Below are positions 28,101 through 40,150 of a stretch of 64,000 bases of DNA, one piece after another; within the stretch, counting starts at the first letter, position 1; every line of letters begins with the position of its first letter. A program made the translations under genes and the position numbers. The notes under the pieces are model-generated. The model ran no database searches, was not told where the DNA came from, and saw only the letters and a list, made by a program, of their open reading frames with translations. This DNA comes from Micropterus salmoides (taxonomy: Eukaryota; Chordata; Actinopteri; Centrarchiformes; Centrarchidae): the NCBI RefSeq assembly GCF_014851395.1, contig NW_024040485.1, forward strand, positions 7,774,104 to 7,838,103. Reading direction: 5' to 3'.

Positions 28101-29478
28101 TGAGAAACCTCATCTAAAGTCTAACAGATCTATAAATAATATTTATGTACAGCCCGGTTCTGGGCTGCACCAGTTATTCATAAATGCTTCACATAGTTTG
28201 TGTATAAAATCCTTCCTAAGTTCTTAGGATACTAGCTAGGTTTAAACTAGTCATTGTATAAATCCAGTTGCACCAGTAACACTTAAGAAATGTCCTGGAC
28301 AGAAAAGTTTTTAGTAATGTTTAAATTGTTTTCTAGGAAACATCTGTAGCGCTGTCAAATCAAAAGCAACCAACTATGTAAACAGGAAGTTATTGTGTTA
28401 CACAGTTGGCTGTGATATAATCTTCATTTTGTAGGAGGCCAGATGATATATTAAATTAACTGCCCATGCATTCATGGAGAAATCTGTGTGTTAAAGAGTG
28501 AGTGAGAAATTTCCAGTTAGGCTAACCTAACCGTCAGTATTTGATCATTCAGTCTGTACTATTAACATAATGTTTTGTAATTTTAGGTGGCCTACTTTGT
28601 GTTTTTTTTGGTGAAATGTTTCACATCATTATTAGAAAGAAATTTGAATGGGTCGCAAGATAAATCTGAGGCACCGTTAGTTGACTAACTAGATAGGAAA
28701 GCAAAAAAGAGTTTCTTAACTCGTAAATTAATAGCAAATGGTACTTCTTCATTATTTAACAATCAAAATGTTTATGTTCAGACACAAGATAAAAAAAGTT
28801 GTGTCCCACTGCGTTTTATGATCTATCAATAGACATGGAGAGCTGAGGACACAAACGTGAATACCAGGAGTGACTCCAAAGTGTCAGAAGAGCTAACGAA
28901 ACACTTCTGGCAAGGTCTATGCTCTGAAAAGTAAAGACTTATGACCCAGAGTAAAGAATTGTTCTCTTGTTTGCTCCTGCAGTTCACTTTCATGCCTTGG
29001 GTGTGGTAATACAACTGTATGCCAGTGTGGGCGGGAAACAAATGAGAGAGTGGATCTGAGGATAGGAGGTGTGTATGTGTGTGTGTGGAGTGAAAAATGG
29101 GGTAGATGGAGGTTGAGTGAAAGAGGGAGGGAGGTGTGCATGTGGTGTGTGTTCAGTACACAGAGGTTGAGGTTCCTTCCCAGATGGCAGCTGTTAACTC
29201 TACTCACACGCACAGCTGATTAGAAACACATTGAGTCTGGGGCTGCACACACACATGCACACACGCAAATGTCCTCACACACAGGAATAGGGTGTGCACA
29301 CAGTTGCACACAACACAAACACACAATAACAATATACTCATGCTCACATGCTTACAGATAGAGGCACGCACACATGCAAGTCCAAACACACACAGTCACA
29401 CTGATGTACACACTCATTTTCTTCACATAAGCACAGGCATGCAGATGAAGGCCCTCATTACAGCACATGCATTTGCAG

Positions 29479-29523
<45 letters not shown>

Positions 29524-29805
29524 TTCCCATGCATTAGAAGCCACACTGTCAGGCCACTCTCCTCTATGACTGTTACTTCAACACATTCAACTATCCAATA
29601 ACTGATCCTGACCCATGCTGGTGCTGCTAGAGGAGTCCAGTTGCAGCAGGGCGGCCTCACTCTCTTCCCCGGGAACGGAGTTCTCCGGCTCGGCTGTGCG
29701 CACCGGGGATGGCCCCTGGCTCTGCCGCGGCGGCGGGTCCTCCTCAAACACCAACTTGAACTCGAATTCGCCCTCCTCCCAGCCCGAGCCCGGCGCGGCC
29801 CCCAT
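16175..29805 (-). CDS. nfatc4: Nuclear factor of activated T-cells, cytoplasmic 4 (NFATC4)
   Basis: Complete minus-strand gene; coding exons in order: 29805-29613, 25601-25435, 24407-23904, 23787-23612, 22475-22313, 22168-22068, 21485-21384, 21072-20885, 20684-20544, 19620-19565, 19466-19340, 18836-18132, 16236-16175. All phases join to 894 aa (human is about 902). NFATC4 is a transcription factor held in the cytosol by phosphorylation and sent to the nucleus by calcineurin. Visible: N-terminal [10 protein letters not shown]; calcineurin-docking PSIQIT (127-132); serine-proline-rich regulatory region; nuclear-localisation-type PQKTRKTS; Rel-homology DNA-binding loop [11 protein letters not shown] (378-388); IPT domain with KLQWEEEA and [10 protein letters not shown]; Pro/Ser-rich tail; ending with the ITFEEVTEFIG motif like the NFATC4 C terminus. 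Intron 4 appears to use a GC donor. The start matches the NFATC4 N terminus (MGAA). NFATC1-3 fit less well. Confidence 0.95.
20003..20030. repeat. 11-bp perfect inverted repeat in an nfatc4 intron
   Basis: TCATGATGGAC (20003-20013) and its exact complement (20020-20030) flank a 6-nt loop, between the coding exons at 19565-19620 and 20544-20684. Function unknown. Confidence 0.7.
22476..23611 (-). other. nfatc4 intron 4 (inferred GC-AG)
   Basis: Exon 4 must end after TTCAG at 23612 to give [11 protein letters not shown], matching the conserved [12 protein letters not shown] of NFATC4, and the following bases are GCAGGG. No GT in a suitable phase preserves the conserved residues. The acceptor is a normal TTTTAG. 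Confidence 0.6.
24408..25434 (-). other. nfatc4 intron 2 sequence
   Basis: About 1 kb of AT-rich intron with no recognised element. GT donor at 25434-25433 and CAGAG acceptor at 24408; the second AG must be used to keep the SRVVECPSI frame. Confidence 0.6.
26541..26878. mobile_element. MITE with imperfect terminal inverted repeats in nfatc4 intron 1
   Basis: The left end (TAAAGGAGTATTTTGGCATTTT) resembles the reverse complement of the right end (TAAAGGAATAGTTCAACATTTT). The interior carries CTAAGCTAAGTTAGCTTCAT, shared with the partial copy near 9640-9745. About 340 bp and no coding capacity. Confidence 0.6.
29474..29520. repeat. (CA)n microsatellite
   Basis: About 20 CA units within a wider CA/CACG-rich stretch (29200-29520) of nfatc4 intron 1. 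ORFs across it encode only Thr-His or Cys-Val repeats. Confidence 0.9.
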
Positions 29806-31100
29806 AGCCCTCCGGTAGCAAGGACAGGATACAGATAGACTGATAGAATCTTATCTTCCTGCGTTGGATAGAGCGACTTTGACTTTCCTTGATGCGCTTA
29901 AAAAAAGAGAGTTTCCCGGAGATATTCCCAAAACTTTCGTCCTTCTCCTATGTGCGTGTCATTGCGCAAATATCCCTCCTCTTGGGATATTTAGGTGTAA
30001 CTTCAGCAACTTTTCCACGCTGTTTCCACACGATGAGGACTGGTCCTTGCTCGGATATTTGCAACTTTCTCAGCCTTGATGCCTTGCGGTCCAAATAAAA
30101 CCTTCGCTCAGGAAAAGTCTTTTCTGAAACATATCCCCCAGATACAGTCCATACTTTCATTCTAGCTCCATCGCCATCCCCATAACGTCTTCTTCTCCGT
30201 TCAAGACAGAGAGAGGAGGGGGGGGGGGGGGAAGTTTATCAAATATTTTTGTCGTCCTTTACCCTTAATTGCCTTTGGGTGGGTTTCTCAGCTCCAGTTG
30301 GTCCGTTACTCATTCCCCATAGGAGCTTGAGCCTGTCAGTCATGAATCCCCCCTGACAAACCTCCAGCCTCTCTTTTCCCCCCCTTTACTCACTCACTCT
30401 GGAGGTTTCTCTTTAGTCTAACTTACTTCACATTTACTTAATAGGCTACACCAACAACACACTTTAAATCCTTGCAAAAGTGGCTTTTATTTACAACTTA
30501 CATCTTATTTACATCATCTACACATCGTTTTCCTGGTGTTTTTCCCACTAGAACTAGGTTTGATCTCCATATCATCCTCAGCATCAATGACTTTTTTCAC
30601 ACATTGAAGTCCAAAGCAATATGATTATTATTCCAATCATGAGCGGGACTCATGGCAAGCGGCTCACTGTCTCCAAAACCTGCCATTGTAGGCCGGCTGC
30701 ATGGCCACCAGGGCTGTGATGTTAGTGATGTCAGTTAGTGAACATAAGAGGGCCTATTTCCTGTGGCGATGAACACGACAGCCCCCCTTTTTTGGCTGTC
30801 ACTCTTCCCTCTCCTCCCCTTTCTTCTTCTTTAAAAAAAAACCCCCCACTCCTTCTTCCTCTCTCCTCCCCACCAACTCCTCCTCGTCCCTCCTTCTCTC
30901 GAGTCTCTCCTTCCTCTCCACCACAGATCTGTTTCTCATTATCCTCTGTAGTCTGCTCTCTGTCTGAGTCAGGAGACGAAAAACTTAAATAAACACACGC
31001 TCTCTGGCTCTCTCCGCTTCAGTCCAGCTCCTTATCCCCCCGACCTCCTCCCTCTGGCTGTCTCTCCCCTCTGTCCTCCTTCCTCGCCCTCCTCTGATTC
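29806..31100 (-). promoter_or_regulatory. 5' UTR and upstream region of nfatc4
   Basis: Directly upstream of the nfatc4 ATG on the minus strand. It contains a run of 14 G on the plus strand (30218-30231, a C-run in the transcript sense) and a 250-bp polypyrimidine block (30780-31085) that is polypurine in the nfatc4 sense. Such tracts are frequent in vertebrate promoters. The transcription start cannot be placed. Confidence 0.4.
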
Positions 31101-31749
31101 TCACAATCATTAAGCGTATGCTATACTGGCGTGTAACTAGGGGCTTGTTTCACTCTCCCTGTCATCCTCTTGGGGTTGTGTGGGAAGGCCTTGGATCCTG
31201 GACAGATCTAAAGATGTTACAAAAAAACTGCTATACTTGCAGGGCCGACACAAGACTTCTGAGGGCCCGAGGCTCAATTTGATAACCCATACCCCATACA
31301 AAGTCCCTATATGGGGAGGGCTGGTGGTGGCTGCGGGCTCCAAAGAGGCTATTCATTTGGCTACTATGACAGCACATAACAGACACATAAAAACAACGTG
31401 AAAATGAGACTCTTCGTTCCCGAGTCACCCTGTTTAGGGCTCCTATGGCTGCGGGTACCATGCTTTTGCCAAAGTGAGCCTTTCTGCACCTCAGAGACCT
31501 GTACATGCCCAGATGGCAGTGCAGTGAAATGGCAGCTGAGTGGGTGTGTGATGCCCTGTGCTTTTGTGCGTGAGATGGCCTTCCAATTGAGCTCCGTGAG
31601 GTTGGGTGTGGCGAGACCTATAACCTTGGCTGCTGTGCTGGTTATGCATGTGAGTTTGACCTGGTTTGTGACAGAGAGCATGTTGAAGAAACAGGTGGAG
31701 CAGCAGTTTTTTAATGGCCTGTGTATGCTCGTCAAAGCTGACGAGATAC

Positions 31750-32878
31750 TCAAGCAGTTAAGTACAATTTTGAGGTACTTGTACTTTACTTGAGTATTTA
31801 CTTACTTTATAATATCACTTGATTGAAGTTGAAGTTTTCTCATCCACACTAACATGTATGGCCGGCGTTTTCAGATTCATCCACTCTTCATTTTGGAAAA
31901 ATGTTAAGGTGAGAATAACGGCAGCTTAGCTTGTATTGAAGGCCAAAATGTAGAGAAAAATATATAATTTCAATGTCAGGGCACAAAAGAAGGAACTAAA
32001 AAATGAAACTAAATGATATACAAGGAATATATACAATTACGCACATACATACTTACCTTCTTGTAAATATATATACGCACACAACATGTGCAATATCAGT
32101 GTGTTGTTATTTTCAGATTTGGCTGCCTTTGACTTGAGAGACAGTAACCTGGTTCCCCAAAGCGGCAAAAAGTTTAAATTTTAAAGTTTTCTATATTTGA
32201 TCGAGCAGCAAGACTTCCAATCAGTACTGTGTTTACAGGTTAATAGAGTTGAACTTCAGTTTGTTCGTACATGCAGGTGCTGTATGAATGAGCATTTTTA
32301 GTAGTTAAGACACAGAGCTTCTCTAGAAATAGAAAGTTTTGGGGGGTTGTGAAACTGTTGAAAGGCTAGTAAGTTGTTTAAAGGACTGGTGCAATACACA
32401 GGAGGAATTGCTGAGTGTCAAGTTAATAGGAAGAGGAGGAACATAACAACAATTCATGTGGATGTGTTGCCATCATGTGGTGAAATATCAGAACAGCTTT
32501 ACTGTAACTTTCCTCAACAGTCAGCTCTGCTTTCAGAGCCTGAGACAGATTACCACTGAAAAATGTTACACATCACACAATCACAACTGGATTTCCTGAC
32601 ACACTGATGAGTCAGAGGGAGACGTTACTGAAATAATTTATTGACTGATTGAATCAATCTAATGTGCAAACAATGTACTTGTATATTTTCATATGTTTTC
32701 TGTGCAACAATCTTAATTTGTAAAGTAACTAGTAACTAAAGTTGCCAAATAATTGTAGTGGAGTTTAAGTAGAAAGTGGCATAAAAAGAGAGGACTCAAG
32801 CGAAGTACAAGTACCTCAAAATTTGAAGCAAATTTGTAAGGACAGTACTTGAGTTACAGTATGTCCCTTCACTGCTGG
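31750..32878. mobile_element. hAT-like non-autonomous element, fish ACTTGTACTTTACTTGAGTA family
   Basis: The left part has AATTTTGAGGTACTTGTACTT (31768-31788) and the right part its inverted counterpart AAGTACAAGTACCTCAAAAT (32804-32823), so the ends are inverted repeats about 1.05 kb apart. The motif is that of a very common teleost repeat that ends in AGTTACTTTCCACC. No transposase is visible between the ends. Confidence 0.6.
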
Positions 32879-34130
32879 GTAGACCACGTCCTTTTCTACC
32901 ATAATCAAGTCTTTACAAGTTCATATCAGAGCAGTAAAAAAAGGATGAGAGAGATAAAGATGGAGAGATGAAATATGAGTTGTTTGTTTGTCTCCGGAAA
33001 AGAAGCTTCATTAGCAGCGCCATAAAGTGCTCTGAGTCAAAAGTCTTTGTCCTTTATATCCTAAATATTTGGTTACTTAATGAGCAGACTGACCTGGCCC
33101 CTAATACTACCAATTCTGATGTCTTAATTTAGCAAGCTAAGTAGACACAATATAAATATTTATTCCTGGTTGAATTATTACGTTTGAACAACTTAATTTG
33201 CTAAAGAATCTTTATAGCTATATAACATGGTTGGACTGTTTACTTTGCCATGTCAACAAGACAAAGCCGACTATATTTTTAGCCACACCAGTGTCATGGG
33301 TCCGTGGATGGAGCTGCTAGCTTCAGTTGAGGAGTAGGCCGCCGAGGTAAGCTCACATCTTTCAACTCCACACTCATTTTCAGATTTCACACAGCTCCCT
33401 CTGCAGCCACAAAATCCTTTATACAACTTTCTTTCACATAGCAGTGCCCGAGACCTTTAAACAGTGATGTGTAAAATCAGTGGGGAACTCCCCTTTAAGT
33501 CTTTATATCATCAATTTAAAGTTTTTTGGTGTATGTTCAGACCATTTCAGCTGCTCGCCGGGTAACAGATAACTATCAGATAATATTGTCTTTCCGTCCA
33601 GTCTGTACTGTAAGTGTGATTCTGCCTGAATATGAGCCATGACATCACTGAACAAGGGCATGCCCGTTCAGCAGACTTAGATGATTGTGGTAAAAAAATA
33701 AAATACAACACCCTGCTCAGTCACTCAGTCCTTGAGCTTCCTGGAAAACAGCATTCACAAGAAGTCAGAGGCAGAGACTTGCATGAACTAGTGAGTGACT
33801 TTTTCTGTGTGTGCATCCTATGTACCTGTTTGCACTTGTGCATGCAGCATCCCTGACACAGCAAACTTGTGCAAGAATGTAAATCACCTATACTCCTCAG
33901 TTCCTCAGATTACGCAACAGTTGACTCAGAGAGGGGAAAGTATGCATTTTGATACCTGGCACTGGGACATGTTTCCAGGAACATAAATATGGCTTCATGC
34001 ATACAGTGTTATAGCACATATACTTGAGATACATTCCACAGGATAGTCATATGCAGAGAGGAAAATACAATACTTGAAACAAGGGAGGGAGAGGGAGCGT
34101 TTTAGGGAAGGCCACACCTCTTACCAGAGC
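32879..34130. other. Intergenic region without recognised genes
   Basis: AT-rich sequence. The stretch near 33290-33500 (GTCATGGGTCCGTGGATGG onward) reads like another dispersed fish repeat, but I could not define its ends. Confidence 0.4.
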
Positions 34131-34287
34131 ATGTTTCAGCCTGTGGGGCAGAATCTGATTCAGTTCATTATGGACTGACTTAAGAGAGACCATCCACGCA
34201 AGGGAGACATTTCAAGAGCCGGACAGCGTGGAGAGCAGCAGCGGGCTAACTGAATCCATCGCAGGGAGGCATCAAGTCCCGGAAAGG
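34131..34287 (+). other. Putative 5' UTR exon of ltb4r
   Basis: A moderately GC-rich stretch ends in CCGGAAAG followed by a GTCAGT donor. The first ltb4r coding exon starts shortly after a CCTCAG acceptor (to 36283), so an upstream non-coding exon is required and this is the best candidate. The left limit is arbitrary and the link is inferred. Confidence 0.35.
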
Positions 34288-36283
34288 TCAGTTTTAATCA
34301 TCACCTGGTAAACTCTGAGCGCTATGATTTTGGACTTGATTTAATTTTCCTTCATTTTCTTTCTCAGATTTTACAACATCTGTGTTTCTTTCCAATTCTT
34401 TCTTCCGTCTTAAAACAATAATTTACTTTTCTTGACTTGATTATTTACACGTGGCAGATTTATTACAAACCTATGATATCATTAGTTTAAAACTTTGGAC
34501 TGCAAACTAATCCATCTCTGTTGCTTTATTGGCAAAGAGAGTTTCTGGCAGCAACAAGTCGTTTGGAGTATTCTAGTGATTTTTTTTTTCAAACATTTCT
34601 CAGGTTTTGGATTGTTTGCTTTTTACCCAAATAATCCAAAAGGTCAAAATCATATCTTTGCTGTACTTTTTTCTATTACTTTTAAAGTCCTTTCCTTTGT
34701 CATTTAAACATAAATCACACCAGATGTTTCCTCCTTAGTGCACTTTGTCCATTGTTGTTGTCCGTTGCAACATTAGGTCTTCATTAGCAGAGTTTGGGGG
34801 GTTTGACCTGAACTGACAGATAGCACAGTCGTCTGCGGGTTAGAACAGTCATTTCTGTGAAACAATGCTTCCACCTGACGGCATCAATGTGTTTCTTAAA
34901 CTTGACTTCTGTCGATTTTTTTTTTTACTGGTGATGGAAGTTTGGCTCACTCACTCTCGTATGCTATCAGGGGAAAATAAACTAAAGTTTGCTTGTGTGG
35001 GACCCAGGCAAGGAAATAAAGATTTAATCAGGAAAAATGTCTTGTTCTCACAAAGGGAAATGTGGTTTTGCGGAGATCATATATGTAGTTTCCCAACTCG
35101 TCTCTACATCACTCATGTTTAATTTTTCTTTTCAGCAAGTCAGGGTTTCAACTTCTTCAACCTTCTGTGACTTCTGCACTGTATGTTATTGGTTTCCATG
35201 ACGGGACACTGAGAAAAAGTCCAAAGAAGAGAGGCAATTATGGCAAACTTGAAAAAAGAATGAAAGGGAATCAAAAACTATGCTGAAATACTTCTTTGAC
35301 GCAGTCCTGCCGATGTTTGACGTGTTTTAACATGCTGCCTCAGAGTTGGCTACAGGGTCTGATGGGAATATTTTAGAGGCTGCGTGACAGCTAGTTCTGG
35401 AAACAGCGTGTGGACCGTTCCATTTGGTGAATGATATTCTGTAATGTTGATCTTCAGTTACTGGTGCACCCTTTTGTCCGGACCACCGCCAACTTTGTCT
35501 TAGACAAGTAGTGTGCTCAGATAGTGCTCTGTAACCTGAAGAGAGAAAGAACCAAACGGCATCATCTTTTTTCTGCTTTTAATACGTCTTGTCATCATTC
35601 ACAGTTAGAAACATTTGCTTGTACCTGCCTGTTCCTGTTAACTTTAAATATGAGTGATGTAATGGCCGCCCACATCACACAGACGTGCAGAAACACCAGA
35701 GATATGTGAAGACGATCAGAAATTGAAAAAAGGTGTGCATCCATTACCACAGACAAAAAAAATGTATAATCAGTGATGGTGAGAGAAAGTAAGTAAAACT
35801 GTATTTATATAGCACCTTCCAAAAACTAGGCTACAACATCAAGGCCTTATAGATGAGGACCAGGATCTTGAAATCTAAATATAATCGTAAGCCAGTGAGA
35901 CATCAGAACCAGGTTGATGTGAGAGCGATATATATGTCTTGGCTTAGGCTAGACATATAAATTGGAGGTGATAAACTGCCAACCAGCAAAGACTTCTATC
36001 TATATCTCTGCCCCAATAACACTTATTAATCAGCAGTGATAAACAGATTGTTGGAGGAGCGATGTAAATCTTCAAATACTTTAGAAAAGTACAAAAGCTC
36101 ATTCTGTCAACTTAATAACGAAGTCTCATAAAATTAGAAAAAGTAACTCATCCTCATGAGTTAGTATATCATAGAGATACAGATACTCAAGAAGTAATGA
36201 GAAAGGTGCCCACAAGTTTAAAGTACAATAAACACTAAATTCAATCATTCATTCAAACAAATTAATTTTGTCACTGGTCCTCA
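34288..36283 (+). other. Presumed 5' UTR intron of ltb4r
   Basis: AT-rich and non-coding. At 35790-35930 it holds a fragment resembling fish LINE tails (ATTTATATAGCACCTTCCAAAA, then a GCCAGTGAGACATCAGAACCAGG-like segment). Confidence 0.35.
35790..35940. mobile_element. Fragment of a fish LINE-like repeat
   Basis: Begins with an ATTTATATAGCACCTTCC block and continues with AAGCCAGTGAGACATCAGAACC. Both recur in dispersed teleost LINE 3' regions, as I remember them. No reading frame survives. Confidence 0.45.
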
Positions 36284-36303
36284 GGAACAAAACTCCTTCC
36301 AGC

Positions 36304-38978
36304 ATGAACAACTTGGATCTTACCCCCACGCCTACCGCTGCCGATGAAACAGATGGTAACGAGAACCCTGTGAGCAATGACGTCTCCACGGCCTTGGGTG
36401 CTCTCATCCTCGGCTTGGTCTTCCTCCTGGGAGTCCCTGGCAACCTCTTCATCGTCTGGAGCATCCTGGCGCGCATCCGGCAACGCTCCGTCACCACCAT
36501 CCTCATCCTCAACCTGGCGTGCGCCGATGGCTTCATCATGGCCCTCACCATCTTCATCGTTATCTACCTGGCCATGCAGTCATGGGTCTTTGGTCAAGTC
36601 ATGTGCAAAGGCGTGTTCTACCTATGCAACTCCAACATGTACGCCTCCATCTTTCTGATCACACTGATGAGCGTGCACAGGCTGGTGGCCGTGGTGTTCC
36701 CGAGTAGACTGTCCTCCCTGGTCAGCAGGAAGATTGTGAGGACGGTGATCGTATGCATGTGGCTGCTGGTGATGGTGTTTTCTGTTCCCTCACTGGTGTT
36801 TCGAGACGTGATAAAGAACAAAGACAAGCACAATATAACAAGATTAGTGTGTGTGCCCCATCACAGCCGGTCTCGATATGTAAGTACACGTTTAACATTA
36901 AAAATGGTGTAAGATATCTTCTTTATTGTCTAACTTGGAAGAAGTCTCATATTGTCTTTGGATCAGAGGTGTAAACACAAATTAACACAAATACATAGAA
37001 GTGAAAATGTATCACTATAAAAAACAATTCTAATTGGTGTTTTCCACAAACAAAAAGAACTGTCAGAATAATTTAAACCTTAATCATAAAACAATCATAC
37101 CCATGTTGGCTGTTTCGTCATTTTCTTTACTCTCATAAGGTTTATCTTTGTTTTATGCATGAAGCGGTGGTTTGACAGATACGTTATGACAGCGAGCACA
37201 TCTGATTTCTATCCTCCCGTGTGCAGGTAAAGTTTCAGTATGCCTTTGAGACAGTGGTGGGATTCATTCTTCCTTATACAGTCATCATAATCAGCTACGT
37301 CCTCATCCTGAAACGCCTGAGGCAGACCAAGTTCCATCGAAAGATGCGCAGCGAGAAACTCATCCTGGCTATCGTGGTGACGTTTGGCCTTTTCTGGCTG
37401 CCATACCATGTTGTCAACATGATACAGGTGTGTAAGCGCATCATTTATCCCATTAAATCATTGCTTCTTTCAGATCAATGATCTGATATTTTGAATTAAC
37501 ACTGAGTATGTTTTGGTTGGTCCAAGGTGGCAGCTGTGTCTTACCCACACAATTCAACCACACGAACAAAGTGAGTAACCAAAGATTTTCCCCATTTTCC
37601 CCTCACAAACTAATGTTAACTTATTTTTATTGACATGTGGTACTTTTGGGTGGTTGTTTTATGCACTACAGAAACATTAATAAGTTAATAATTCATTTCT
37701 ACACAAAGTGATGGAACAAGCTCTGATGTTCCACAGAAAACCTGACATTTAGATTTTGCATGTCATAGTGGGTGAAACACTGAACCCCAAGTTTCATGCA
37801 TCGTGAAGAATGTAGTTCATTTCTGTTTTCTTGTTGGCAGTAGCTTTGCTCATCAGTGTGTACATATAATATGATGTAGTGTGAAGCTTTGAGTGGTCAG
37901 AAAGGTGATATACAAGTACAGACCATTTACCATTTTGTTTCACTTTGTAGTTTTTTGTCATCTTATGGCTGTTTTGTGTCTCTTTGTAGTTGTATTGCGT
38001 GTCTCTGTGGTCACTATGTGTCTCTTTCACATTTAGCAAGTGAAGCCCCCTGGCCCCATGGTCAGTAATCCATCTGTGAATATACCTATAGTATTACATA
38101 TCAGTTAGTTTGAGAGCAAGATCTTAGTTTAGCTCCCAAGAATGCTACAGATCTTCAATTTAATTGTTAACAAACCTTAAATATAACATATGTTTCAGTT
38201 GTTGTGGTCTTGGTGGGGTAAGCCTTTCTAATCTAATACATGTCTTTTTGTCAAATTCAGCAAATATGTCTTCACGGTCTGCTAGCTATTCGTTCTATGT
38301 GCGTGCTGAAACAAAATGTTTGGGTGTTTGTACACAGCCCTGGCTCTGTAAATGGGAAACAAACAAAGTGACTCGGACTATGTCACACAACACTATTCCA
38401 GTCATGATTTGTGTGTCAGGTAACGTTAAATGACTTTACCACAGACATTCAGCTTACGTTCTAGTTGTCCGAGGCATACTGTTGTTGTGATGTTAGCTCT
38501 AGTAGCAGGGGAGTTGTGTGGATCGCTGTCTGGAGCTGGTGTGCTGGACCACGGGGAAACTGGCTCATCTTCTCTGTATGTTAGCTTCACAGCTGGAACT
38601 GTAGTGCCAGCTTGCTAACCCAGTTTGCTAATTTTAGTTACATAACTTTTTGTGTAATTGTTTGCTTTATGGTATTTAAATGTTTAAATACCTTTAAATG
38701 TTCTGTTTGTCTGCAGTTTGGACCATATCTCTCAGTCCAGTCGTGCAGTGACCTCGGCTTTGGCCTTCATCAGCAGCTGTGCTAATCCTATCCTCTACAC
38801 CTTTGCTGGGAAGTCCTACATCAAGCAGAGTGGCCTTGCCTTCATGGCTCGGCTCTTTGAGGACCAAACAGAAAACAAAAAGAGTCGGATCATGGGTAAA
38901 GACAAAGTGGTAACCAGCAATGTTGACTCTGCAAACAGCACAGGAACTCCTACTATACAAAAAGGGAGCAGAGCTTAA
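36304..38978 (+). CDS. ltb4r: Leukotriene B4 receptor (BLT-type class A GPCR)
   Basis: Four coding exons (36304-36879, 37227-37427, 37527-37570, 38717-38978) join in phase to 360 aa. The product is a seven-helix receptor expected at the plasma membrane, binding leukotriene B4 and coupling to Gi for leukocyte chemotaxis (family knowledge). Seen: TM1 GVPGNLFIVWSIL; TM2 NLACAD; Cys before TM3 (VMCKGVFYLC); ECL2 Cys (LVCVPHH); TM6 FWLPYHVVN, a BLT signature; TM7 NPILY with FAGKSY. The DRY position reads His125-Arg126 instead of Asp-Arg. The ATG at 36304 follows an apparent acceptor at 36283 by 20 bp. Mammalian LTB4R and LTB4R2 have intronless coding regions; this one has three introns, one flanking a 44-bp exon. 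Human LTB4R lies beside NFATC4's neighbours on 14q12, which supports the call. A BLT2-type or other LTB4R-like paralog remains possible. Confidence 0.85.
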
Positions 38979-39099
38979 AATGAACTTTGTGCTAGTGCTC
39001 TGAAAGGGAAAATACTTTAAACTACATGTGGAGTCTGTTGATTTTGCATAAAGCAACATTTGAGCCTAAATTTTCTCTGTGCAGCTTTGAGTTGACTGT

Positions 39100-40150
39100 C
39101 AAGTTTTGTGTTTTGGAGGAAAAGTGGTCCAGACAGGCTTCCTATAGAGATTTCTAATCAATTTAAAAACAACCAATCTTGGATATGCTATAGGAGTCCT
39201 CCAAAAGAAAGACTAGCCACCATCTCTCAGAGGGACACTAATCACTCCCACAGACCTATGTCGCTGCTTAAAACAGATAGCAAAATCTTAGGCAAGACTT
39301 TTTTGAGAAGCCTTGAAGGGTTACTGCCGTTCATGATGAAAGATGACCCAAACGGCTTTATACATGGGAGGCAGGCTTTTCATAAGTGAAGGCTTTCGGC
39401 TGAATTGAGTGGAAGCACCTGTATAAAGTGTATAAAGACTTCCTCAAGCGAATTAGCACCATACATCGCCCTTCTCATTGTACAGATCTACATGCCAAGG
39501 TTGCCCTCTCTCTCCATTGCGATTTGTAGTAGCAGTGGAGCCATTTGCTATGGCTATTAGAGACTCTCCATCTATATCAGGGATCTCAGTGGGTCACTCA
39601 GAATATCAAAGATCTCTTTACGCAGATGATGTTTAAAATAAACCTTGAGTATTCAGTGCCATCTCTGTTAGACTTGATTAAGAGTTTTGGGGAGTTGTCA
39701 GGCGAAAAAACAAATTGGAAGAAATCCTAAATACTATAGCTAAATGAACACGAGAGGCAGCAACCTAGAATACAGACTCCATGGAAGAGACAGATGCTGG
39801 TTTAAAGTCAGTAATGTCATTTACTGAACTACCAGAAACATCTGATATTCCTTCGATGTTATTTACATTTTTACAAATAAGACATTTTATCTCTGTATAT
39901 CAAAACCACTAACTTCCTCACCCTTCTCAGTGCTGGATTACAGTGAAACACGTTGGTCTAATGTTCTTCTAATGCTCTAATGTTTGTAGACAAGTCGTCT
40001 GAGTCATCAGAAGATAAACTTAAAAGCTGGAGGCTATAGTTACAGGAGGAAATAATAGACTTGTATTTAAGAAAGCAATAGCTATATAATGGAAAAATGT
40101 GAACAAAGTCTGAATCAATATATTAAGGATCTATCAACATGTGTTGCTAT
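39100..40150 (+). mobile_element. Decayed LINE reverse-transcriptase fragment (L1/Tx1-like)
   Basis: Translation of 39108-39389 gives RPMSLLKTDSKILGKTFLR followed by DDPNGFIHGRQAF, clearly related to the RPISLLN-DYKILAK / DQTGFIKGRQ region of LINE-1-type reverse transcriptase. Around 39545-39730 it continues with SLYADDV-like and SFGELSGEKTNWKKS-like sequence in shifted frames. Multiple frameshifts and stops make it non-functional. It lies just after the ltb4r stop codon, on the same strand. Confidence 0.75.

Larger units (their letters stand above)
25602..29612 (-). other. nfatc4 intron 1 (4.0 kb)
   Basis: The longest intron of the gene, containing the MITE at 26541-26878 and the CA-rich region around 29060-29520. 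The donor is GG|GTCAGG and the acceptor TTTCAG, splitting a valine codon. ORFs at 26210-26536 and 27346-27639 show no family content. Confidence 0.7.

Noticed and set aside
29352..29747. 131-codon minus-strand ORF
   Set aside because: Mixed shadow of nfatc4 exon 1 and the CA microsatellite (Cys-Val repeats).
31364..31793. Overlapping 129- and 131-codon ORFs on opposite strands
   Set aside because: No family recognised; may be an old transposon-derived segment but I cannot name it. Left unannotated.
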